Shown in pieces: positions 11,096 through 21,937 of a stretch of 64,000 bases of DNA. The stretch comes from Cordilura impudica (lineage: Eukaryota; Arthropoda; Insecta; Diptera; Scathophagidae): NCBI GenBank assembly GCA_963682025.1, contig OY821521.1:165620461-165684460 (forward strand), written 5' to 3'. Position numbers and translations under genes: made by a program. How positions within the stretch are numbered: the first letter of the stretch is position 1; every line of letters starts with the position of its first letter. The notes under the pieces were generated by a model. It was given only the letters and a program-made list of their open reading frames with translations, was not told the origin of the DNA and did no database searches.

Positions 11096-12185
11096 ACATA
11101 TTTGACTGTTTGGATAGAGGTTATACTGGTGTTGGACGCCTTTTATACGATTTTTCTAGGGCTTTTGATCTTGTCGATCACAAGATTTTAGTAAAAAAGT
11201 TAAAATTTTATGGCATAAGAGGTACAGAATTGGCTCTAATCGAAAACTATTTTGAAGGAAGGAAGCAATATGTTCAAATTAATACGTCTAAGAGCTCAAT
11301 GAATGTTGTCGAACACGGTGTTCCGCACGGCAGTATTTTGGGTCCTTTATTGTTTACTATATATTTAAACGATAAACCTAGGTCTTGATGGGAAGATGTT
11401 TATGTAAGCTGATGATTTATGTATTTTTTACCCGTATAAAGAAGATCTGGTTTTTAAAACGTTTGCTGAACGAGATGGTGATCTAGTTTCAGAGTTTGCG
11501 AGGTTAAACAAACTTGTACTAAATGCTAATAAAACAAGACTCATAAGATTTAGACCTCATCTGAATCGTAATAATAACAATAACATTATATATATTGAGG
11601 GCAAAGAGGTAGAGGAAGTACAAGCCGTAAAATATCTCGCAGTATTTATACAAAACAATTTGCCATGGCATCTCCATATACAACATCTGCAGGCCAAGAT
11701 ATCACCGGCTCTCGGAGTTTTATTTAAATTAAAGCACAAACTTGATGAAAAGACTAAATATATTATTTTCCAATCACTGATTCAGAGCCGTTTGAATTAT
11801 TTGATTTGATATTTGGATATATTAAAAATTATGATTAAAAATCGTATTAAATCCTCCCCGCCTGTATCCTATTTTACCTATACATGGAATGTACAAAATG
11901 CAATTATTAATATATGTTTTTAAAGTGCTACAAAATATCGGTCACGATACTATATTTGTTTTTCAGTTAATCAACAAGCTTTCAATACAAGAAACAATTC
12001 AAACCTTAGAGTTTCAAGATGTCGTTTAGAAACTACGAATCAGCAAGTAGAATATGTCGGTAGTTTGGAATTTAACAGTTTACCGCAAAGTCTAAAAGAA
12101 TGTTTAACTATTTCTTTATTTAAGAATAAATTAAAAGAATATCTTTTGTATAATATTGTAATGTTTGTGATATAATTTTAAATTT
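11096..12185 (+). pseudogene. LINE reverse transcriptase, C-terminal part
   Basis: Continues the LINE after the insertion. FSRAFDLVDHKILVKKLKFY carries the first catalytic Asp, and GVPHGSILGPLLFTIY is the next conserved block (the usual Q is H). The FxADD box at about 11395-11425 is damaged by an in-frame stop just before ADD. The readable frame at 11110-11388 ends soon after the GVPHGS block. The remainder to about 12175 is the thumb and C-terminal region with more stops, ending in QSLKECLTISLFKNKLKEY, typical of the C-terminus of such elements. Confidence 0.8.
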
Positions 12186-12365
12186 TTTCATTAGTACAAA
12201 ATAGATTTTTCCTATTTTGTAAACAAATAATTTTCATTTAAATATTTTTTAATTTTATTGAAATAAGTTTATTTGTCAACTTGCCTCAACAAAGCCTTAA
12301 TGGCGCTGAGGCTCAAATATAAATGAATTGATTTCATGAAATAAAGTTTATATAACAAAAAAAAA

Positions 12366-12487
12366 TATTTTTGGTTTATGCTTATTTTCTATATCTAATG
12401 AGTTGGACCTAAGAGATAGGGTCTCCCAACGAATGGTATAGGGAGCATATAGTCGATCTAGACCGACTATAATTTTCTTACTTTTTT
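12366..12487 (+). mobile_element. 3' end of the DINE-like element split by the LINE
   Basis: TTTGGTTTATGCTTATTTTC, then AGAGATAGGGTCTC, GGTATAGGG, the palindrome GTCGATCTAGACCGAC and the tail ATAATTTTCTTACTT. This is exactly the part of the consensus missing from the copy at 8424-8943, in the same orientation and in the expected order. Confidence 0.8.
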
Positions 12488-13899
12488 TTTGCTTCATTCA
12501 TCTCCAGCGACTTAATTTGTTTTCTCACACACAACGCTTAGCCAAATGCTGTTTTGGACGGCTTGATGCCACTGACCCAGACATAAATTCGTTTACTGAT
12601 CAATAAACGATACAAATTCATATCGGATATTCAACGTAAATGAACACAGCCAAAGAGTAGTGTATTTCATAGTGACGACGATGTTGATGACGACGACAAC
12701 AACAACAACAACAAAATTAAACAATTGTTAATTGATAGATAGTATACGTAAGTTAAGACGTGCGAGTATGTATACAGTGTATACAATGTGTTTGTTAAAC
12801 GTAAACAACAAAATAATACATAAAAAAATTAAACAACAACAAAATTAAATAAATTTGTTTATAATAAATAAACTTCTAAAGTAACTTTTATATTAGACTG
12901 GTGATACTTTTTTCAAAATAATTTTATGAAAGCAATACTTTGTGTATTTATTTTTATTTCAAGATTTTTAGAAAAAAAATTTTTCCAATGAAATTTTTTT
13001 TTCAATTCGTTATTCGTTCGTTAAAGGCCGCCCTATTTTTAGCTAAGTTTTAACAAACAACAACAAATTTAAAAGAAGTGTCAAGCGCTTTTCAACACCA
13101 ATTGGAGGTGCAGTGTGATTTATATTCATTTTTTTTTTTCATATTTGTTCTTAATTAATTTTAATTACAAAAAAAATCTCTGACCGAACAATAAATATTA
13201 AATAACAATTTCAGTTTTTCCAACAAAATAGTTCTAACTTACATACTTACGTAAAATATTAAGGCACAAAACCGCAAAACGTGACATTTGGTATATATTA
13301 CAATAAAATTTAAAAGCAGTAATAAATAACTCAAAAAAAATTAATATTAAAATAAATATTTATACAAGAATTTAAATTAGAATGGAATAGCAAACAAGTT
13401 ACTATTTTATACTCTACTCTGTGGTAAACGGTGTTTTAAGTTCGGGGTGATGGTTGTAACGGTCGCAACTTCTTATTAGCCATCACAAACAATTGCTAAA
13501 GTCAAAATACAGGTCAAAAATGCTTTAGAGATTTATGAATGAATCAAAGGAAAACCATTACCCGAAAAACAAGCCAATTCGGTTAGCATGTTTAGAACTA
13601 GTGAAACTATAAACCAACCTTCTGCAAGTAATATTTAGTTGGTGGTTTAATTAGTTCTCTTTAACACCCTCATTGTATTTGCAAAGGACATTAATTGATA
13701 TTAAAATTAAGGCCTTGGCCTGTTCTAATGCTTTACTTGCTATTGAAACTGTTTAAAGACTTTTTCTATGCGATTTACAAACTTGTTTTAATTTTTGTTA
13801 CGGTGCTTCAACCGTAAGAGTGTTAAAGAGTTTTAAATCCAGCTGCAAAATGGCGAATAAAAGGTTTTTAAAAGGTTGAAAAATTTCTTGATGTCAAGA
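12488..13899. other. Non-coding AT-rich DNA with CAA/GAC triplet runs
   Basis: There is no coding exon or transposon end that I can support. A GACGACGACAACAACAACAACAAC-like run at about 12672-12713 and a stretch with some GC content at 12500-12680 look like single-copy fly intergenic or UTR-type DNA. Another less AT-rich patch (CGGTGTTTTAAGTTCGGGGTG) lies near 13428. Confidence 0.4.
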
Positions 13900-14768
13900 T
13901 CGTTTCTTAAGATGAAGAGGCAAATTTGCGTTTAGGTGAAAAAAAATTTTGGTGAAAAAGAATTTTGAGGTGAATATAAATTTTGAAAATGTAACTAAAT
14001 TTTAAAGGTAAAAGAAATTTATTTAATAAAAAAAAGACTAAAAATTAATTTGATTTGAATATGTTTCAAAAAAAAAAAAAAATACGTCTGCAGAAAAAAT
14101 TTTATTAGGGCGAAAAAAAAATTTCTAAAGTTGAAAAAGCATTTGAGTTTAAAAAAAAATTTACCTAGCATAAAGTAGTGAAATTAAAAACTTTTGAGGT
14201 GAACAGATGTTACTTTATATAAAGTCGCATTTAATGCATTAAACTTTTTATGAAAAATAATTGTTTGAATAGAAAAAAAATTTGATGTAAATAAAATTCT
14301 TAAAGATTATATAATGTAAACTTTTAAAATTGAACAGGTGCAAATCCAATTTGGGGTATATATAAGATTCATTTATGTGGAAAGAATTTTTCTTCAAAAA
14401 TAATTTTTTGTAGCGATAATAAAATGGTGAAGTGAAAAAACAATTTGCGGCGATAATTCACCTCTATGGCATCTTTGATAAAAAATATGACGGCATTGTG
14501 TATTTCTCCACAACACATTAAGTCGAAAATAAGTTGTTTAGGAAGACAAATTTAGTTGAAAAAAATGTTTTGAAAAGAAAATTTATTAGGTGTAAATATA
14601 GTATAAGGCGGACAATTTACCCCGATATCAGGTTATATTCCAAAATAAATTGAAAAAAATTTATTTTTTTTGGAAAAAAATTTTGAAAAATGGTGAACAG
14701 GCAAATTTGCGCTAAGGTAAACTAATATTGAGATGAAAAAAAAATCATGTGAGTCCGATCACAGGGAA
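13900..14768. repeat. Degenerate TTTTGAGGTGAAAAAAA array, block 1
   Basis: Diverged units around AATTTTGAGGTGAAAAAAA with drifting length. It includes a longer shared phrase, AATTCACCTCTATGGCATC (about 14456), that recurs near 18355, 19920 and 20540. The same array continues after the MITE at 14769-15120 and after later insertions, so those elements landed inside it. No genes are seen. Confidence 0.7.
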
Positions 14769-15120
14769 GATGTGTAAACATCTAGTAATTAAAGATTTTT
14801 TAAGTATTTTTTTAAAATCAAACAGAAAGCGTCATCTATGTATCACTTATAGCAAAAACTGTTTCAGCTAATTCAACAACCGTTTGCTGTAAAACGTTAA
14901 AAATATCCCAATATAAACGTATATAAGTGATACATAGATGACGCTTTTAAAAAAGTGGCATAAAAAAACAATTTTATATTTTTATAATATTTTCACCAAT
15001 ACAATCATAAGCCACACAGCGTTATCTGCTTCAGCTCACACCGATATGAGTTACGCTGTTTTTGTGATTGTATTGTGAAATAGAAATTTACCCCCCTGCG
15101 CGTATAGATGTTTACACATC
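14769..15120. mobile_element. MITE with GATGTGTAAACATC ends, copy 1
   Basis: It starts GATGTGTAAACATCTA and ends TAGATGTTTACACATC, an inverted repeat of 16 bases in which the 14-base GATGTGTAAACATC is itself nearly self-complementary. Inside is a second inverted pair, GCGTCATCTATGTATCACTT and its complement about 105 bases later, and a third, CAATACAATCA / TGATTGTATTG. A second copy of nearly identical length is at 41023-41371. It has no ORF, so it is a non-autonomous foldback-type MITE. The target duplication is not clear. Confidence 0.8.
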
Positions 15121-15419
15121 AAAAATTTTGAGGTAAATAACAATTCTGAGGATGTAGCTAAACTTATAAGGTAAAAATAAATTTAAAAAAATAATTTAAT
15201 GTGAACAATTGTTTCATGGCTCGAGCAAAAATATTATTGAGGTGAAAAAAAATTATTTAAGTTGAAAAAAATGTTTTAGTTAAAAAAAATTTAACTAGAA
15301 CCAGAATGTGAGATACAACATATTTTGAGGTAAACGTAAATTTTAAAATTTAACAAAATTTTTTATGTATACAAAATTTTTGAGGTTAAAATATAAAGAT
15401 GAAGAAATAATTGTAAATA
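15121..15419. repeat. TTTTGAGGTGAAAAAAA array, block 2
   Basis: Same degenerate unit as 13900-14768, resuming directly after the MITE. Confidence 0.6.
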
Positions 15420-15775
15420 CTAGCAGATTCCAGCGCTTGAAATTCGAGTGCAATTTCTAGGTAACTTTATTTTTCTACTTAGCCAATTCACAAATCAACA
15501 CTTTTATGGTTTATTATTATAGTGAATGAAGATAACAAACTCATTAACAAATTTAATAAACACACACATAGCATATGTATAATTTTATATATGTGTTAGT
15601 AGCAACTTTAAATTTAATTTACTCAAAATAAAGGAAAAAATTTAAAACTCTCTAAATCTGATGAACAGCTAAAGAGAAATACCTTTTAAATAATATACGT
15701 TTCGTTCAAATCGGGACAAAACGATAGAAAAAAACATCGGTAACAAGACATCGACTAGCCTTTTAATATTATAGC
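15420..15775 (-). mobile_element. Non-autonomous Helitron copy
   Basis: Read on the minus strand, the element ends in a hairpin (CACTCGAATTTCAAG) followed after about 12 bases by CTAG, and it lies between A and T-rich flanks as in canonical Helitrons. The 5' end is diverged (TTTAATATTATAGC on +). The same body (AGCATATGTATAATTTTATA, GTGTTAGTAGCAACTTTAAA) occurs in the copies at 28721, 49307, 52191, 56516 and 57030. Confidence 0.75.
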
Positions 15776-16500
15776 TAAATAACTACATAGATATGACTAA
15801 ATAAAACATGAATATATCTCCATTTCTCTGGAAAATATTTTTGTGTCAAAAATATATTCTTGAGGTGGAAATTAATTACTTAATTAATGTAAACTTTTGG
15901 AAAGAAAAGTTGGGAATAAAAAGTGTTTGAATAAAGTTTCAGATAAAACTGATTTCTTTAGGTGAAAATATAATTTGAGAAGTCACGGCATTCGCGAAAA
16001 GCAATATGTCGTTAATTTTTTTTTATAATTAAAATAATTTTTGAAGAGAAAAACAATTTCGGATGATTTCAGAACCAAATTTTGAAATAAAAAAATTGTG
16101 GTGTAAAAAAAATTTTGAGGTGAACAAAAATTTTAAAATTTTGAGATAAAAAAATTTTGGTGTAAAAAAATGTTAAGATGAAAAAAATTGTAAAGTTTTG
16201 GGATAAAAAATTGTGGTATAAAAAAAAATTTTTGAGGTGAACAAAAAATTAAAAATTTTGAAATAAAAAAATTGTGATTTAAAAAAAAATTTTGAGGTGA
16301 ACGAAAATTTTGAAATATAAATAAATTTTTCAGGTAGAGTTGAATTTCGGAGTAAGATAAGAATAATGAAGAACTCACCTCGAATAATAGCAATACGACA
16401 TTCGCTTTTATTTTTAACCAGATTTTACACTTAATCGTATCTTATGTATCAAATTTTATGCTCAAAATAATTTTTAGGGAGAAACAAATTTCAGATGATA
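15776..16500. repeat. TTTTGAGGTGAAAAAAA array, block 3
   Basis: The repetition is clearest at 16080-16330, where about 70-base segments of the form GATAAAAAAATTGTGGTGTAAAAAAAA...TTTTGAGGTGAACAAAAATT recur four times. The 86-codon minus-strand frame across it (16133-16393) is a product of the repeat (repeating FFISKF, FFIPQF). Confidence 0.7.
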
Positions 16501-16680
16501 TTAAATTTTGGTGCTTTTTAAGCCCGATAGAGCTTGAAATTGTAAAAAGCGACACAAAAAATAAAATCTTAATCAAAAAGAATGTTTATTCGAAAGACTA
16601 ACATTTGCAAATGCCTTCGCGGTGGTCAACGGAGCGTACTTAGGATGTCCTGTAGGTACTACTATATTGGCCTTATACTT
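16501..16680 (-). mobile_element. Mariner-type relic, one end
   Basis: TTTTTAAGCCCGATAGAGCTTGAAATTG closely matches the sequence at 31467-31490, which abuts a decayed mariner transposase. After it, CAAATGCCTTCGCGGTGGTC is about where the C-terminal transposase codons should be, but they are too decayed to read. This is a short relic of the same mariner family. Confidence 0.45.
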
Positions 16681-16848
16681 TCACCATGACTTTAAATTTC
16701 TCTTCCCTCAGAAATGCTGTTGTACACTGTTATTAATTCATTTAATATTAAATTTTTCACTTAAAACAAATATTTTTATTTTAAAAATGTATTCACATTT
16801 ATTTTCACCCCCAAAATTTATATTAATTTCAAAAGGTTTTTAAATAAA

Positions 16849-17633
16849 AACAAGTAAGAAAATTATAGTCGGTCTAGACCGACTATACGATACCCTATAC
16901 CATGCGTTTAGAAACCCTATCTCTTAGGCCCAACTAACTGGACATAGAAAATAAGCAAAAACCAAATTTGAGTGGGATTTTTATCAATTTTTTTTGGCTG
17001 CAGATATGAAAAAGTTCATATCGGATGCTATATCTATATGGGGACTAGGTCCAAAAATGGACCAATCCTGATCATGTTTGGTAAAGTCTCTTGTATTTTG
17101 CAAAAATATATACAAACAAAATTTGAGAAGAATCAGTGCATTATTTTTGTTTTTAATAGATTTTAGTGAAGATCGGGATGCACTCTATATGGGGCCAAAG
17201 GGATCATTTTTGGACTACTCTTTAATGGATGTAATGAACGCATACAAACCCAATTTGAGTAAGATCTATATGACAATTTGGATCTTATGGCAATTTATGT
17301 CGATTTCATAGGGGTAATTTGTATGGGGGCTAGGTCTGAACATGGACCGATTCTCACCAATTTCAACACCGTTCATCCCATGGCCAATGAAAGCATATAT
17401 ACCAAATTTCATCAAAATATATTCATATTTGCGACCTGCAGTTTGATTACAAGGTTTACATGGACACACGGACGGACGGACGGACGGACGGACGGACATT
17501 GTTAAATCAACTCAAAAAGTGATTCTGATTCGATCGGTATAATTAAAGATGGGTCTAGGTCAAATATTTTTGGTTGTTACAAACAGCAGCACAAAGTCAT
17601 TATACCCAAACCACATAGTGGTATAGGGTATAA
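16849..17633 (-). mobile_element. DINE-1/Helentron-like element, full length
   Basis: On the + strand it opens with the reversed 3' end: AACAAGTAAGAAAATTATAG, a perfect 20-base palindrome TAGTCGGTCTAGACCGACTA, then CGATACCCTATACCA. It closes with the reversed 5' end ACATAGTGGTATAGGGTATA. A GGAC microsatellite (reverse of GTCC) lies at about 17469-17497. It is one of the best-preserved copies. The five short frames over it on both strands are not genes. Confidence 0.85.
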
Positions 17634-18610
17634 ATATTGTTTGAAGTGAAAACTTAATTTTAATTTACAGCCATGGTATCTGCAAAAAATATATGACATT
17701 CCAAAATTGTTGTGGAGGGTATACCACAGCACTGCACAGAGCGTATACATAAGTTTCTCATGCCGTTTGTAACGCAACAAGCAACAATTCGTGATCCCAT
17801 ATAACATATATATTCTTGATGCTTGTAACAACTCGAATCGATATAGCTATGTCCGTCTGTCTGTTTGTCTGCCTCGAGAAACGACGCTCATTCTCAAAAT
17901 AAACCATTTACTTGGGTAAATGGCATCATTGAGCCAAAATATGTCTTGAAATATGGAAACACCACTAAAAAATGCTAATAATTTTTATAATTTAGTATTA
18001 AGTTTACTTTTTAAAATACATATTTTGCTTACATTTGTTAAATATAGTGCAATAAGTCCAGATGTTAGTGTTAGCGTGAAACCGAAGTAAAGGGCATCAA
18101 AGATTCGGCGTAGCCGGATTTAACAATATTATTTGTTGTGAAGAATAATTTTTGATTATGAAATAAATTCTGAGTTGAAGATATATACATATGTATATCA
18201 TATATTTTTAAGGCTAAGTAGTATTTGGGAGCTTAAATCAAATTTGTGTTATTGTATATAGGATTAATTTTTTTGGAAAAAATATTTCCTACAAAATACA
18301 TATTTGAGGTGAAAATAATATTGGTGGGGTGAAAAAAACAATTTGCAGTTAATGATTCACCTCTATGGCATCTGTGATAAACAATATGTCATCCATCGGT
18401 AATTTACGGCAAAAAATTGTGTTGAAAATAATTTTTTCATGGAAAAAAAGTTGAAGTTGAAAAAAATTTGAGATTTATAAATTGTTTAAGGCGAATAAAT
18501 AATATTCATGTCGTTTGCGATTAGTATGACCTTCTTAATTTTTTTTATCAAATGTTAATTTAAAATATATCCAAATATTTCTGAAAAATAATTTTTGAAT
18601 AGAAAAAGAA
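17634..18610. repeat. Array remnants and a diverged second-type GTCY element
   Basis: 17634-17700 and 18130-18610 resume the TTTTGAGGTGAAAAAA array, including the AATGATTCACCTCTATGGCA phrase. Between them, 17715-17900 (GGAGGGTATACCACAGCACTG, GCGTATACATAAGTTTCTCA, ATGTCCGTCTGTCTG) is a diverged copy of the second GTCY-type element seen at 21938 and 61669. About 17900-18130 holds nothing I recognise. Confidence 0.55.
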
Positions 18611-19705
18611 TTTTTTTTTTCAATTCAGCTTTATTTGCAATCTATTTTACAAAAATTAATATGATAAGCAAATCTTATAATAATTATAATTAACTGAGAT
18701 ACTGAATTCCAATGAACTCAGTAAACAAATGATTAAAAGAACAACTATTATTATTTACATATTTACATTTTATTTTCTAAAGGGCTGGTGAAGTATATGG
18801 AACCTTTGCAACCTTTTTATTTCATTACTGTCATCTAAGAGATTTATTGCTAATATGTTTGGGTGATTGCTAAGTCTATTAAGGTATCTTTCGCTAAAGC
18901 TGCTAATTTCATCTTTTACTTTTGGAATTTTAAGATCATCGTGTATGTTATTATTAGTTATAAACCAGGGTGCATTTGTTAATAGTCGTAATGTTTTTGA
19001 TTGAGTGTTTGAATTGCTGTTAGTCCCCCAAAGTTGGATACCTTAAGTCCAAACTGACTTAAGAATGGTTTTGTATAAGATTACTTTGTTTTCTAAACTT
19101 AATTCTGATCTTGAACCCAACAACCAATACATTCGTCTCGTTTTAATATTTAATTGCTTACGTTTCTTTTTAAAATGTTCCTTCGATGTAAATCTTCTAT
19201 CAAGATAAAGTCCCAAATACTTTATGTTGTTACTTCTCGGTATATTAGCACCGTTTAAGTATACAGGTGGGCAATCATTTTTTCTTAACGTAAGTGCTAT
19301 ACGGACTGACTTTTCTATATATACTTTAACGCTCAATTTTTTTAACCAATTTTCTATAAGATTTAACTCATTTTGTACCAAATCAGAGGCTACAATTGGT
19401 GATTCATTAGATGCTAAAATAGCAGTGTCATCTGCATAAATAGCAATTGTAAGACCAACCATATTAGGCATGTCTGATGTGAATATAGTAAAAAGTACTG
19501 GACCAAGTACGCTACCTTGTGGAATCCCACATTAAATTTGTCCAAAATTTGAATTTTCTCCATTGATACTAACGTATCAGTATATGATTTCAGCAAAAGA
19601 TAATATGGTGCAGGAATAAACTTTTTAATTTATGTAACAGTCTAATATGTCACACTCTATCAAAATCTTGTTGAACATCTAAAAATACGGCAGAACAATA
19701 CTGTT
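18611..19705 (-). mobile_element. Jockey-clade LINE, 5' truncated
   Basis: Minus-strand fragment covering the second half of the reverse transcriptase, with AATAAAG and a 10-base A tail (T run on +) at 18611-18620 marking the 3' end. The 5' end, near 19705, begins in the first catalytic block (FLDVQQDFD). It lies inside the GAGGTGAAAA array, so it is younger than the array. Confidence 0.85.
18780..19705 (-). pseudogene. Jockey-type reverse transcriptase fragment
   Basis: From the 5' side: AVFLDVQQDFDRV carries the first catalytic Asp with a stop where W is expected; a frame change follows near 19480-19560; then IAIYADDTAIL, an intact YADD catalytic box, at about 19420-19450; NIKYLGLYLDRRFTSKEHF and LENKVILYKTILKSVWT, the classic Jockey-clade thumb motif. 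The readable frame 19043-19471 stops at T of the expected TYGIQLWG, which can be read in another frame at about 19040-19020. The C-terminal part (NRLSNHPN, then IKRLQRFH) continues to about 18790. Frameshifts make it non-functional. Confidence 0.85.
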
Positions 19706-19950
19706 TTCAAAAAGAAATTCTGAGGTGAAAATAATTTCTGGACATTTGTATATCATAAATTTTAAAGGTTAAACAAATTTTGAACGACAAATCTAATTTT
19801 TGGTGTATATGTATGTATGTATATAAAAGATTCATTTCTCTGGAAAAAAAATTCTTGTAAAATACATTTTTGAGGTGAAAAAAAAAATGGTGAAGTGAAA
19901 AAACAAATTGCGGTAAATAATTCACCTAAATGGCATCTGTGATAAACAAT
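19706..19950. repeat. TTTTGAGGTGAAAAAA array, continuation
   Basis: Same unit and the same longer phrase (AATAATTCACCTAAATGGCATCTGTGATAAACAAT) as in the other blocks. The two minus-strand frames here are not genes. Confidence 0.6.
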
Positions 19951-20422
19951 AGTTCTGTTCCCCCACGATGTTGAAGCATGTTCAAGTATGTTGAACATTA
20001 GTCGAGTGCGTTCCACCAGAAAAATGTCAAGCTAAAGAGAGACACATTTGCAGTTTCTCACCACAACTCACCATGCTTGAACAGCTCGCACTTTGCTAGA
20101 ACAAATTTGTGTGAGTAAGTTTCAACCATTTACGAAAAGTGACAGAAGCAGTTGTTTTCATTCGTTGTTTTGGTTTTTTGATTTTTGTCAAAAAGAATAA
20201 AATTTTGGTAAAAATAAATAAAATGGAAAAATTAGTTTTATATGAAAATTTATTGGAATCAAGCAGTGATTCAGAAGAAGAATTAATTATGAATCATGGT
20301 TTTTGCTTCAAGTCGTTCCATCAGAAAAATAGAAAATGAGAGCGAAGAGCGTAAATATGAAATTACTCAATGCTTGAGTATTGCTAGACTTTTAAAAGAT
20401 ATTGTTCTGGCGGAACAGACCT
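19951..20422 (+). mobile_element. PIF/Harbinger-type deletion derivative
   Basis: Ends AGTTCTGTTCC (left) and GGAACAGACCT (right) form an imperfect inverted repeat, flanked on both sides by AAT (19948-19950 and 20423-20425), a 3-bp target duplication as expected for PIF/Harbinger. It lies in the GAGGTGAAAA array. Internal sequence from 20223 encodes MEKLVLYENLLESSSDSEEEL, the acidic-serine type start typical of Harbinger transposases, followed by a stop. It is probably a short internally deleted relative of an autonomous element. Confidence 0.6.
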
Positions 20423-21937
20423 AATATGACGTCTATCTATGCTTCTCTCTAAAAATTGTGTTGAAAATAAATTTTATAGGAAAAAATATTGAATTGAAAA
20501 AAATTTTTGAGGTGAAAAAATTATTTAAGGTGATTAATTAACCTACACGGCGTCTGCGATAAGTCTACTGCTAAGGTTACTGCTAAGAACAAAAAAAATG
20601 TTTCTCTATTATGGCATCAGACAGCATTCCTAATTTCATAGATGTTAAGTATACGTTTATGAATTTAAAAATTTTGCTAAAGAACAAAATTTCATTTTGA
20701 AAAACATAAAAGCATAACTAGCAATATGGAATAAAATTCATTAGAAAGAAGAAATAAACCTTAATTGCAATATTAATCAATCATTTAACACGCCTGAATA
20801 ACTAAGCATACCAAGTTGAATATAGAGCACGATATTGTTTTGTAGAAAAAAAAAATAATTCATTACAGTCAGTCATTTAAAACTTGCAAGCAAAATTGGA
20901 ATACTTTTAAAATATTAAGTAATTAAACTGCTTTAAAACACGCAATTTAAAACAGCTAAACGAAACTAAACAAATCAAACTAAATAATTTATAATATAAA
21001 TAAATTGTAGTCTCGGTTTCACCTTAAACCAGTATGTAATTTATATGCTTTACAGCAGAAATTTAAAATTTATATAAACAATTTATAAAATAAACACCAA
21101 AAATAAATAAATAAAAAAATAACATGAAATAAAATGTACAATTAAAAGGAAAACAAAATTTACAAAAATGGTATTAAACACTAGTTTCAACTTAATATGA
21201 CATAATTGGAAAATTTTCAAACAAAACTAGTTATTATAACTTCTACAAACAACACATAATAAATATTAAAATGTTCAGAAATTGGGAAAATTAATTTATA
21301 GCAAATATTTTTGGTAGAGATTTGAAATCTATGAGAGATCTGATTGAATTTATAACTTGTTTTAAAATAATTTTTAATTCATTAATGTTTTAGTATTTTT
21401 AATTTATTCATTTGAAAAAATTTCAAAGTCAAATTTAAAAAAAAAATAATTTCTAAGCGATTTAAATAACACTTGTTTTGAAGAAATACATCTTTAGTAA
21501 ACACCTGTCGTATCTGTTTATTCACCATACGCTTTTATCACAGCGCCACTTTGGCTCTATTCTTAACAAAAAATTCAGAAACATCATCATTATTTTTTTT
21601 TTAATCTCTCGCCTGCCTTATTTTTTATTTCTCCAAATTTATGTTAATAAAATGAACGTGTTTTTCAGTAAAAAAAAATAATTAATTTGTAGAACAAATA
21701 TTTTTGTTTAAAAAATTTTTAATTTTCTTAGCACAACCGTTTATTACAATTTTTATTAGCGTAAAAATTGTTAAATGAACTAATTGCAAATAAAATCTTT
21801 GATAGTTTCACGGAAACAAATAATAATAAACAAAAAAAATGATTTTGAAAATATATGTTTGTTTAAAAGTAATTTCAAATATTTGAAGATCGTCCATCTG
21901 TAAGAGAATGATACGAGATACAAGAGAAAACTATTTT
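20423..21937. other. Array end and AT-rich non-coding DNA
   Basis: 20440-20560 is the last patch of GAGGTGAAAA array. From 20560 to 21937 the sequence is AT-rich with no ORF, TIR or repeat match that I can support. The 67-codon frame at 21478-21681 has no recognisable motif. Confidence 0.5.

Larger units (their letters stand above)
8944..12365 (+). mobile_element. 5'-truncated LINE, decayed, holding a nested element
   Basis: A non-LTR retrotransposon read left to right. An endonuclease part (GDSNID, then LTDHNL) lies at about 9040-9300, reverse transcriptase lies on both sides of an inserted DINE-like element at 10299-11095, and the 3' end has AATAAAG followed by a short poly-A at 12358-12365. 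The LINE itself splits an older DINE-like copy. The reverse transcriptase (FSRAFDLVDHKIL, GVPHGSILGPLL) is of the CR1/Jockey-like type. I do not assign a clade more precisely. It is 5' truncated, because only the last part of the endonuclease is present. Confidence 0.8.

Noticed and set aside
12660..12720. GACGACAACAACAAC run as a coding exon
   Set aside because: Open only for a short distance with no conserved protein and no convincing splice sites; more likely simple sequence.
15420..15775. SINE or LTR fragment as an explanation for the repeated CTCGAAATTCGAG sequence
   Set aside because: There is no poly-A, A/B box or target duplication. The TC start, hairpin and CTAG end between A and T fit Helitrons better.
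16972..17505. Overlapping short frames on both strands
   Set aside because: All lie in a DINE-like element. Similar peptides recur in its other copies (for example 10412, 32056, 38735, 58963) but with unconserved starts and stops. They are by-products of a non-coding repeat.
20139..20339. 66-codon ORF as a host gene
   Set aside because: It lies inside a TIR-bounded element with a 3-bp duplication, and its only recognisable part resembles the start of a Harbinger transposase.
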